Assembly: GCA_903856875.1 (NCBI GenBank)
Contig: CAIODE010000098.1
Coordinates: forward strand, 1-5,234
Direction of reading: 5' to 3'
DNA: 5,234 bases
From: an uncultured Burkholderiales bacterium
Lineage (GTDB): Bacteria > Pseudomonadota > Gammaproteobacteria > Burkholderiales > Burkholderiaceae_C
Positions 1 through 5,234 of the stretch are shown here, piece by piece (the first letter of the stretch is position 1; each line of letters opens with the position of its first letter). The notes beneath the pieces were generated by a model. The model was not told where the DNA came from, made no database searches, and saw only the letters and a program-made list of their open reading frames with translations. The translations under genes were made by a program, and so were the position numbers.

Positions 1-163
1 AGGCATGGGGCTTTCTGCCTTTGGCGCCATCACCGCCTTTGGCTTGGTGGTGGCTAGCTTCATGTGGCTCATCAAACGCTGGCACGAGCGCAATATGCAA
101 GATCACAGTGAAGAGTTGAAGCACTTGATCGATGTGGCTAAAAATGATCAACTGCATGGTTGA
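1..163 (+). CDS. 3' end of an unrecognised single-pass membrane protein
   Basis: Only the last 53 codons are present; the reading frame is open from base 2 to a TGA at 161-163. The visible part starts with a Gly/Ala/Phe/Val-rich hydrophobic stretch of about 23 residues (window residues 2-24, ending in MWLI), then a basic patch KRWHER, then a polar, mostly helical-looking tail ending in DQLHG. This is the pattern of a transmembrane helix whose basic C-terminal side lies in the cytoplasm. An ATG at base 5 could even be the start of a very small protein, but nothing upstream is visible to test this. The other forward frames carry stops at about 55 and 117. I do not recognise the family and assign no function. 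It lies 36 bases before gpx on the same strand, so co-transcription is possible. Confidence 0.45.
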   Translation, partial: GMGLSAFGAITAFGLVVASFMWLIKRWHERNMQDHSEELKHLIDVAKNDQLHG

Positions 164-199
164 TGGACAGTTTGATTCACATCATTGAAGACTTATTCC

Positions 200-685
200 A
201 TGAAAACAATTTACGATTTTGAAGCTGTTCAAATGAACGGGAAACACATGGCCTTGGGCGAATTACAAGGCAAGGTCATGCTGATTGTGAACACCGCCAG
301 CGCCTGCGGTTTCACACCTCAATTTGGCGGTCTTGAAAAAATCCACCAAGCCTACAATCACCAAGGATTGGCTGTTTTAGGTTTTCCATGCAATCAGTTT
401 GGCAACCAAGATCCTGCTAGCAACGAAGTCATTGCCGATTTTTGCCAAGTCAATTACGGCGTAAGTTTCACCATGATGCAGAAGGTCAATGTCAATGGCA
501 CCGATGCGCATCCGCTATACCAATGGTTGTGCGCTGAGGCTCCAGGCGTGTTGGGCAGCAAGGCCATCAAATGGAACTTCACCAAGTTTTTGGTGGGGCG
601 AGATGGCCGGGTGCTCAAGCGCTATGCCTCCATGGACAAGCCCGAGAAAATGGCCCAAGACATTGAGGCCGCAATGGCAGTTTAA
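200..685 (+). CDS. gpx: Glutathione-peroxidase-family thiol peroxidase (Cys type, BtuE-like)
   Basis: This 161-residue cytoplasmic peroxidase reduces hydrogen peroxide and organic hydroperoxides; bacterial cysteine forms usually draw electrons from thioredoxin, and some also use glutathione. The peroxidatic cysteine is C36 in NTASACGFT, where selenoenzymes have Sec. The family signature GFPCNQFG follows at 61-68. The rest of the catalytic tetrad is Q70 (FGNQDP), W125 and N126 (KWNFTKFL). C82 (DFCQVNYGV) aligns with the third cysteine of E. coli BtuE and of plant/insect Cys-GPx, where it is the resolving cysteine, so a two-cysteine thioredoxin-linked cycle is likely. There is no signal peptide. 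I prefer the ATG at 200 over the in-frame TTG at 185: it gives the usual N-terminus (MKTIYDFEA) and has a GAAG purine run at 187-190. The gene is complete and converges on glcF. Family assignment is firm; the electron donor is inferred. Confidence 0.93.
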   Translation: MKTIYDFEAVQMNGKHMALGELQGKVMLIVNTASACGFTPQFGGLEKIHQAYNHQGLAVLGFPCNQFGNQDPASNEVIADFCQVNYGVSFTMMQKVNVNGTDAHPLYQWLCAEAPGVLGSKAIKWNFTKFLVGRDGRVLKRYASMDKPEKMAQDIEAAMAV

Positions 686-692
686 AACGGCT

Positions 693-1934
693 TCAATGGC
701 TTTTTGAAAGCACTTCGTCGATCAATTCCACCCAATGCCGAACCGGCACATCGGCACCACTTTGCAAATGCGTGATGCAGCCAATGTTGGCGCTCAAAAT
801 GGCCGTGGCTTGTAAGTTTTTCAAATGCCCCAATTTGCGATCACGCAAGGCATACGCTGTATCGGCTTGCAGCACTGAGTATGTGCCAGCAGAGCCGCAG
901 CACAAATGAGATTCAGCTTCGGCCACACGCAACTTAAATCCAAGCTGGCCCAGTTGTAATTCCACACCCCCTTTGAGCTGTTGACCGTGCTGCAAAGTAC
1001 AAGGCGGGTGATACGCCAGCACGCCTGTTTCAGCCACTAGCTCAGGCTTCAATTGCTTTTGAAGTTCTGGTAAACACATGGGCAGCAACTCACTTAAGTC
1101 GCGCGTGAGTTCAGAAATGCGCCTGGCCTTATCAGCATATTGCGCATCATGTTGCAGCAGATGGCCATACTCCTTCACAGTCACACCGCAACCGGAGACG
1201 TTCATCACAATGGCTTCAATGCCTTGTTCAACCCAAGGCCACCACGCATCGATGTTTTGGCGCATGTGGTCTAAGCCACCCACTTGATCGTTCAAGTGAA
1301 ACTTGACTGCACCACAACAGCCCGCAGCTGGTGGCACGACGACCTGAATGCCACACGCGTTGAGCACACGGGCTGTGGCCGAATTGATGTTGGGCATCAT
1401 GGCAGGCTGCACACAACCGGCCAACATCAAGACCTTGCGAGCGTGGGTTTCTTGCGGCCAAGCACCTGCATTTTGTGGTGCAGGCACTTTGGCTTTCAAG
1501 GCCGCGGGCAATAGTCCCCTAACGCTTTGTCCCAACTTCATGGCAGGTGCAAAGAGTACAGAGGTCAGTCCTTCTTTGAGTGCCCAGCGCAGTGCGCGTT
1601 CTTTCAGCGGTCTTTGCACTTTGGCATCGACCACTTTGCGACCCAAGTCAACCAAATGGCCGTATTCAACGCCGCTGGGGCATGTGCTTTCGCAATTGCG
1701 ACACGTGAGGCATCGGTCTAAATGCAGCTGTGTTTTGCGCGTGGGCTCTGCCCCTTCAAAAACTTGCTTCATAAGGTAGATGCGGCCTCGAGGCCCATCT
1801 AGTTCATCGCCCATCAGTTGGTAGGTAGGGCATGTGGCTGAGCAAAATCCACAATGCACACATTGGCGCAGAATGGCTTCGGCTTGTTGGCCGATCAGGG
1901 TGTTTTGAAACTCAGGTGCGAGTTGGGTTTGCAT
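693..1934 (-). CDS. glcF: Glycolate oxidase iron-sulfur subunit GlcF
   Basis: This 413-residue protein is close to E. coli GlcF in length (about 407). With GlcD and GlcE it forms the glycolate oxidase that converts glycolate to glyoxylate and delivers electrons to the respiratory chain at the inner membrane. Two ferredoxin-type 4Fe-4S motifs lie at the N-terminus: C25-x2-C28-x2-C31-x3-C35-P and C75-x2-C78-x2-C81-x3-C85-P. Two cysteine-rich CCG domains follow, as in heterodisulfide-reductase-like proteins: the first has C174 (AGCVQP), CCG at 206-208 and SGCG near 247-250; the second has HPPC at 309-312 and CCG at 345-347. All expected ligands are present. No signal peptide or membrane span is seen. 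The ATG is 8 bases after the glcE stop and has a GAGG ribosome site, so it is translated as the second gene of a glcE-glcF pair. LutA/LldE-type lactate proteins share these domains, but adjacency to GlcE decides for GlcF. Confidence 0.96.
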   Translation of the reverse strand: MQTQLAPEFQNTLIGQQAEAILRQCVHCGFCSATCPTYQLMGDELDGPRGRIYLMKQVFEGAEPTRKTQLHLDRCLTCRNCESTCPSGVEYGHLVDLGRKVVDAKVQRPLKERALRWALKEGLTSVLFAPAMKLGQSVRGLLPAALKAKVPAPQNAGAWPQETHARKVLMLAGCVQPAMMPNINSATARVLNACGIQVVVPPAAGCCGAVKFHLNDQVGGLDHMRQNIDAWWPWVEQGIEAIVMNVSGCGVTVKEYGHLLQHDAQYADKARRISELTRDLSELLPMCLPELQKQLKPELVAETGVLAYHPPCTLQHGQQLKGGVELQLGQLGFKLRVAEAESHLCCGSAGTYSVLQADTAYALRDRKLGHLKNLQATAILSANIGCITHLQSGADVPVRHWVELIDEVLSKSH

Positions 1935-1940
1935 GTTGAG

Positions 1941-1945
1941 CCTCA
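1941..1945 (-). promoter_or_regulatory. glcF ribosome binding site overlapping the glcE stop codon
   Basis: On the minus strand TGAGG is followed by a 6-base spacer (CTCAAC) and the glcF ATG. The TGA in this string is also the glcE stop codon (1945-1943), so a ribosome finishing glcE sits on the glcF Shine-Dalgarno sequence. This suggests translational coupling of the two subunits; coupling itself is inferred. Confidence 0.65.
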
Positions 1946-3178
1946 GAAATACGCGTTCAGTCTTCGGGGGCTGAAAATACCCGCAGGGTCAAATTCATTT
2001 TTCAATGCTTGTTGAATGCGTTGCTGCACCACATCAAGTGGTGCAAATACGGAGGTGTTCACATTCACTGCAGCACTGGCTTGCTGAGGACGCCTAAACA
2101 AAGTGGCTTGCCCACCGACCTTCTCAGCAGCTTGCCGAATAGCTTGCACTTCACTGAGCGGTGCCCAGATCCAACGCTGTGCACCATGCCACTCAATGAG
2201 AGCCTCGCTTGCACTGTTTGGCAAATTCAAAACAGGTGCCGTTTGCGGCACTGACAAGCGCCAAAGCGCCATGTCTTTGGAACTGCTGTGTTCTGTGAAA
2301 AATGGCAAGGCTTGATCTCGGCACAAGGCCCAATCTTGGGCAGCAGATTCAGCCGACTGCTCCATCAATTCGCTGTTCAACTTGGCAACATCTTGCGACA
2401 TGCGCAGCTTGGCCGCTTGCACCGCCGCAAGCGCGCCACGCAAACGAACAAACAACATTTCTGAAGCGCCAGCTTGGGTGGTGTCTTTGACCCAACAACT
2501 GGCATTCAATGGCAAGGGCTGGCCTCCCCATTGGTGCAATAAATTCAAGGCTTGTGCTTGCGGCAGTGCGCACATCAAAAAAGCTTCGGCCGGGGCAATT
2601 GGCAAGACCTTGAGAGACACCTCCGTGATCAAACCCAGCGTGCCCCAACTGCCAGCCAGCAATCGGCTGACGTCATAGCCCGCCACATTTTTCATCACCT
2701 GCCCACCAAAAGTGAGATGCTCGCCGCGGCCATTGATAAACCTCAAACCCAAAACAAAGTCTCGAACCGATCCTGCACTGGCTCTGGCAGGGCCGCTTAA
2801 ACCGGCTGCCACCATACCGCCAACAGTGACATGGCTTTGCTGCTTGATGCCAGCGTTGACTTGAAAATGAGGTGGCTCAAAAGCCAAGCATTGCCCCTGC
2901 TCTGCCAATACAGCCTCTAACTCGTGCAGGGGTGTGCCAGCTGCAACCGTCACGACCAACTCACTGGGCTCGTATTGAACGATGCCCTTGAGTCCCCGTG
3001 TTTCAAGCAACTCGCCCTTCAATGACTCGCCATAAAAATCGTGGCTGCCCGAGCCGTGAATGCGAAACGTCTTTCGCTGCGCCGGAGCTTGCGCAGCGGC
3101 AGATCGAATGGTGTCCAAAAGTGTTGGCAGATCGGGGAACAGATCTGCGCTTTGGCCAGATTGGGGGCGTTCATGCAT
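1943..3178 (-). CDS. glcE: Glycolate oxidase FAD-binding subunit GlcE
   Basis: This 411-residue protein is the smaller flavin subunit of glycolate oxidase, longer than E. coli GlcE (about 350). It has a PCMH/FAD-binding-4 fold: an N-terminal flavin region with RIHGSGSHDFYGE (39-51), then GIVQYEPSELVVTVAAGTPL (65-84), FEPPHF (100-105), GGMVAAGLSGPARAS (120-134), GSVRDFVLG (136-144) and GGQVMKNVAGYDVSRL (158-173), all diagnostic of GlcE. The C-terminus NEFDPAGIFSPRRLNAYF closes the family. The extra length lies partly in about 30 residues before the flavin region and partly in mid-protein insertions. The ATG at 3178 is the only ATG start in frame before residue 122, though its ribosome site is weak (GGG just upstream). 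A second ATG 4 bases downstream is in another frame. glcF follows directly. The usual partner GlcD is not adjacent. There is no sign of frameshift or decay. Confidence 0.93.
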   Translation of the reverse strand: MHERPQSGQSADLFPDLPTLLDTIRSAAAQAPAQRKTFRIHGSGSHDFYGESLKGELLETRGLKGIVQYEPSELVVTVAAGTPLHELEAVLAEQGQCLAFEPPHFQVNAGIKQQSHVTVGGMVAAGLSGPARASAGSVRDFVLGLRFINGRGEHLTFGGQVMKNVAGYDVSRLLAGSWGTLGLITEVSLKVLPIAPAEAFLMCALPQAQALNLLHQWGGQPLPLNASCWVKDTTQAGASEMLFVRLRGALAAVQAAKLRMSQDVAKLNSELMEQSAESAAQDWALCRDQALPFFTEHSSSKDMALWRLSVPQTAPVLNLPNSASEALIEWHGAQRWIWAPLSEVQAIRQAAEKVGGQATLFRRPQQASAAVNVNTSVFAPLDVVQQRIQQALKNEFDPAGIFSPRRLNAYF

Positions 3179-3215
3179 GTGCCCATGTTAAACGGCTGCA
3201 CGCACTTTTAGACGC

Positions 3216-3241
3216 TTTCTTGCGCTTTTGCCTGCAAGAAA
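3216..3241. repeat. 8-bp perfect inverted repeat upstream of glcE
   Basis: TTTCTTGC at 3216-3223 is matched by its exact reverse complement GCAAGAAA at 3234-3241, with a 10-base spacer. It lies in the 72-base gap between the SMP-30 stop and the glcE start, 37 bases before the glcE ATG. No T-run follows either arm, so it is not a standard rho-independent terminator. It could be a dimeric regulator's operator or an mRNA hairpin controlling or stabilising the glcEF part of the message. A TTGACC sequence on the minus strand (3249-3244) resembles a -35 box just in front of it, but no good -10 lies at the right distance. Its function is unknown. Confidence 0.5.
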
Positions 3242-3250
3242 TAGGTCAAT

Positions 3251-4204
3251 TCAGTTGTTGAAAAAACTCACAGGCAAGCCAGGTGTCTCTACGCGCGTTG
3301 CAAACACACAACCAGAATCTGGCAAGGCTTGCAGTTCCTGAGGGCTGCGGCCATGGGCCGAAGTGGTGATGAACAAAGTGCACAAATCATCACCACCAAA
3401 GCAGGGCATGGTGGGGCACTGAACAGGCGTCTCAATGAAGGCCACGCAACACCCATCTGGTGCAAATTTGGCCAAGCGATGGCCTTCGTACATGGCTGAG
3501 TAGTAGAAACCTTTTGCATCCACTGCCGCGCCATCGGGCCGACCCAAATAAGCTTGGGCACTGGCGGTGCCATAGGCCCAGTTTTCTGGCTTGAGCGGGA
3601 ATTGGGCAAATACCCACTCCCGGCTCATTGTTTGAGTGTCTGCGTCATAGTCCCAAGCTCTGATGCAATGGGCGCCTGTGTCCGACCAATAAAGGGTGCG
3701 GCCATCGGGTGACCATGCCAAGCCATTGGCCACGGTGGCATGGCCTGCCTTGACTTCTAAGCGGCCATCCGCCTGCAATGCATACAACACAGCAGCCGCT
3801 TGATCGCGTGGCTCAAACATGGAGCCACACCAAAAGTTGCCCGCAGGATCGCACTTGCCATCGTTGAATCGCAACCGTGTTGTGTCATAGGGGGCGTCTG
3901 CCAACAAATGCCTTGGGCCGCCCCAAGTGCGAGCGCGATAAACACCGCTGCGCGTGGCCATCACCCAACCACCTTGGGCTGCCGGCGCAAAGCATCCTGG
4001 CTCCTCACCTAAGGGCCAGTCTTCGACTTTTTTCTCGAACGACAAATCTGCCGTGATGGCCATGCGGCGCAAGCGTTGGCCCGGTATGTCGAGCCAATAC
4101 AAACGTTTTTCTACAGGATGCCAAAATGGAGACTCGCCCAAACCATCGGCCTGTGACGTGACACGCTGCCATTTTGGAAGGATCAATTTTGGCCTTGTGT
4201 TCAT
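3251..4204 (-). CDS. SMP-30/gluconolactonase/LRE-family sugar lactonase
   Basis: This 317-residue six-bladed beta-propeller protein belongs to the family of metal-dependent lactonases that open aldonolactones such as gluconolactone, arabinonolactone or xylonolactone. The metal and active-site residues align with human SMP30: E24 (GLGESPFW; SMP30 E18), R112 and N114 (RFNDGKCDPAG; R101, N103), N160 (ANGLAWSPDG; N154) and D224 (RPDGAAVD; D204). PCFGGDD at 267-273 matches the conserved CFGG segment. No signal peptide is seen, so it is cytoplasmic. The true substrate cannot be read from the sequence. The frame is open further up to a GTG at 4264, but that extension is unlike the family. The ATG at 4204 has little Shine-Dalgarno, while a TTG at 4186 (codon 7) has AAGG six bases upstream and would give the family's usual N-terminal length. 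It lies upstream of glcE on the same strand, 72 bases away, and downstream of the amt terminator. Confidence 0.92.
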   Translation of the reverse strand: MNTRPKLILPKWQRVTSQADGLGESPFWHPVEKRLYWLDIPGQRLRRMAITADLSFEKKVEDWPLGEEPGCFAPAAQGGWVMATRSGVYRARTWGGPRHLLADAPYDTTRLRFNDGKCDPAGNFWCGSMFEPRDQAAAVLYALQADGRLEVKAGHATVANGLAWSPDGRTLYWSDTGAHCIRAWDYDADTQTMSREWVFAQFPLKPENWAYGTASAQAYLGRPDGAAVDAKGFYYSAMYEGHRLAKFAPDGCCVAFIETPVQCPTMPCFGGDDLCTLFITTSAHGRSPQELQALPDSGCVFATRVETPGLPVSFFNN

Positions 4205-4281
4205 TTCTAAATGGAGTGAGGGAATGTTGAAATTGTGAGTTACGAATTCGATGCAACTTAACACAAGCCTGTTTGAAGGCG
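4205..4281 (-). promoter_or_regulatory. Likely promoter/leader region of the SMP-30-glcEF group
   Basis: This 77-base segment lies between the amt terminator and the SMP-30 start, so any independent promoter for the downstream group should be here or just upstream. It is A+T richer than the genes. A TTGTGT with a TAACTC 18 bases on (minus strand, about 4266-4237) is a weak sigma-70-like pair, and CGAATTCG (4244-4251) is an 8-base palindrome between them. None of these is strong. The call rests mainly on position. Confidence 0.35.
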
Positions 4282-4305
4282 AAAAAAAGCCCGCCGAAGC
4301 GGGCT
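4282..4305 (-). terminator. Rho-independent terminator of amt
   Basis: On the minus strand AGCCCGC, loop TTCG, GCGGGCT form a perfect 7-bp stem. The loop is the very stable C(UUCG)G tetraloop, and the stem runs into a seven-base T-run (4288-4282). It lies 51 bases after the amt stop codon and points the same way, so it ends the amt transcript before the SMP-30 gene. On the plus strand no T-run follows the stem, so it works in one direction only. Confidence 0.92.
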
Positions 4306-4355
4306 GTGAGGTTGAGGACTAACTTCTCGGAAAGTCTTTGGGAAATCTTTAGAGA
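4306..4355 (-). other. amt 3' untranslated segment with a short imperfect direct repeat
   Basis: This is the 50-base stretch between the amt stop codon and its terminator. It holds two near-copies of a purine-rich unit on the plus strand, GGAAAGTCTTT (4329-4339) and GGAAATCTTT (4341-4350), and a small AATCT/AGATT hairpin (4344-4357) that touches the stop codon. No gene is seen, and the repeat is probably chance. Confidence 0.3.
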
Positions 4356-5234
4356 TTAACCATGATAAGCAGTTTCGCCGTGGGATGTGATGTCCAAGCC
4401 TTCGCGCTCTGCTTCTTCAGAAACACGCAGACCCACTGTCAAATCAACCAGCTTGAAGGAGACCAAGGACACCACGCCTGACCAGACAATGGTCACGAGA
4501 ATGGCTTTGGCTTGAGTCCAAACTTGCGCTGCGATGGAGTAATCAGCGGCAGTGATGCCCGTTGCAGTCACCCAGTCGGCCACAAAGCCAGGGCCACCCA
4601 AGGCGGGTGAGTTGAACACGCCTGTCAGCAACGCGCCCACAATACCGCCCACACCGTGCACGCCGAAGACGTCCAATGTGTCGTCTGCGCCCAGCATTTT
4701 CTTGAGGCCGTTAACGCCCCACAAGCATGCAAAGCCAGCAACAATGCCAATCACCAAGCCGCCGCCGATACCGACGTTACCGGCTGCTGGCGTAATGGCC
4801 ACCAAACCAGCCACAGCACCAGAGGCTGCGCCCAGCATAGAAGCTTTGCCGCGCATCAGGGCTTCACCCACACACCAGGCCAACACTGCGGCTGCCGTGG
4901 CCAACAAAGTGTTCACGAAAGCAAGTGCTGCAAAACCGTTGGCTTCCAGAGCAGAGCCAGCGTTAAAACCGAACCAGCCCACCCACAACAAGGAGGCACC
5001 GACCATGGTCAATGTCAAGGAGTGCGGTGTCATGGCTTCACGGCCATAACCAATTCGCTTGCCAACCATGAAGGCACCGACCAAACCAGCCACCGCAGCG
5101 TTGATGTGAACCACGGTACCGCCAGCGAAGTCAAGTGCACCCCACTGCCAGATCATGCCGGCTTTGCCATTCATTTCGTCGACAACTTCTTTGGCTGTGT
5201 AGGCGTCAGGGCCCATCCAGAACCAAACCATGTG
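4356..5234 (-). CDS. amt: Ammonium transporter (Amt/AmtB family), 5'-truncated by window end
   Basis: The C-terminal 292 codons of an inner-membrane ammonium channel/transporter are present; the N-terminal transmembrane helices lie beyond the window edge, where the frame stays open (the last codon seen is His of the AHMVW motif). The pore's twin histidines are H43 (GGTVVHINA) and H193 (VFGVHGVGG), 150 residues apart exactly as E. coli AmtB H168 and H318. D35 in GALDFAGG matches AmtB D160. Other family blocks are GWFGFNAGSA, ALAFVNT, GLVAITPAAG and TIVWSGVVS. The tail DLTVGLRVSEEAEREGLDITSHGE is split here as DLTVGLRV and GLDITSHGE: the cytoplasmic region that contacts the PII protein GlnK/GlnB. 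Between TM4 and TM5 the loop (about residues 8-31) is longer than in E. coli, with acidic and Lys residues. Its stop is followed by a terminator. A glnK partner, common upstream of amtB, cannot be checked here. Confidence 0.95.
   Translation of the reverse strand, partial: HMVWFWMGPDAYTAKEVVDEMNGKAGMIWQWGALDFAGGTVVHINAAVAGLVGAFMVGKRIGYGREAMTPHSLTLTMVGASLLWVGWFGFNAGSALEANGFAALAFVNTLLATAAAVLAWCVGEALMRGKASMLGAASGAVAGLVAITPAAGNVGIGGGLVIGIVAGFACLWGVNGLKKMLGADDTLDVFGVHGVGGIVGALLTGVFNSPALGGPGFVADWVTATGITAADYSIAAQVWTQAKAILVTIVWSGVVSLVSFKLVDLTVGLRVSEEAEREGLDITSHGETAYHG

Noticed and set aside
185..199. TTG start adding five residues to the peroxidase
   Set aside because: No ribosome site precedes it, and the ATG at 200 gives the standard family N-terminus.
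163..222. A 19-codon frame (MDSLIHIIEDLFHENNLRF) whose ATG overlaps the preceding gene's TGA and which runs into the gpx start
   Set aside because: There is no Shine-Dalgarno sequence before it; it is too short to separate from chance, though an upstream-ORF role in gpx translation cannot be excluded.
1348..1779. A 143-codon open frame on the plus strand, antisense to glcF
   Set aside because: It lies wholly inside glcF, whose cysteine motifs are intact; its translation shows no recognisable domain.
3019..3201. A 60-codon minus-strand frame overlapping the glcE start, with several ATG codons
   Set aside because: It is out of frame with GlcE, whose N-terminal flavin motif RIHGSG is in the 3178 frame; no family features are seen.
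4267..4280. A small GCCT/AGGC hairpin next to the amt terminator
   Set aside because: The stem is only 4 bp and no T-run follows; it adds nothing to the strong terminator beside it.
4552..5049. A 165-codon open frame on the plus strand, rich in Pro, Thr and Ala, antisense to amt
   Set aside because: It mirrors the codons of a well-supported Amt coding region; the low-complexity composition is typical of an antisense shadow and no family motif is visible.

Overview
The window reads as ordinary chromosomal sequence of a betaproteobacterium, most likely Burkholderiales/Comamonadaceae (a freshwater planktonic lineage such as Limnohabitans is a reasonable guess, not a proof). The reasons are the gene families present, an ammonium transporter with the long TM4-TM5 periplasmic loop I associate with betaproteobacteria, and moderate G+C for that family. 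Genes are packed tightly. I see no insertion sequence, tRNA, rRNA, CRISPR array or phage gene.

Layout, left to right. Positions 1-163 hold the 3' end of an unrecognised plus-strand gene encoding one membrane segment and a charged tail. A plus-strand thiol peroxidase of the glutathione-peroxidase family (gpx/btuE type, 200-685) follows. It converges, with only 7 bases between stop codons, on a minus-strand block. Read in its own direction (right to left), that block is: the C-terminal 292 codons of an ammonium transporter (amt, 5234-4356, cut by the window edge); a perfect rho-independent terminator with a UUCG loop (4305-4282); an SMP-30/gluconolactonase-family lactonase (4204-3251); a 72-base gap containing an 8-bp inverted repeat; glcE (3178-1943); and glcF (1934-693).

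GlcE (FAD subunit) and GlcF (iron-sulfur subunit) are two of the three subunits of membrane-associated glycolate oxidase, which turns glycolate into glyoxylate and passes electrons toward the quinone pool. The third subunit, GlcD, is not next to them; the SMP-30 gene occupies the place where glcD often lies. Glycolate use fits a bacterium living on algal exudates, and the ammonium transporter fits nitrogen scavenging in the same habitat. The terminator separates amt from the SMP-30-glcE-glcF group, which may be one transcript.

I found no convincing undescribed system. The points most worth a second look are the glcD-less glcEF arrangement with a lactonase in front, the inverted repeat upstream of glcE, and the start-site ambiguity of the SMP-30 gene.
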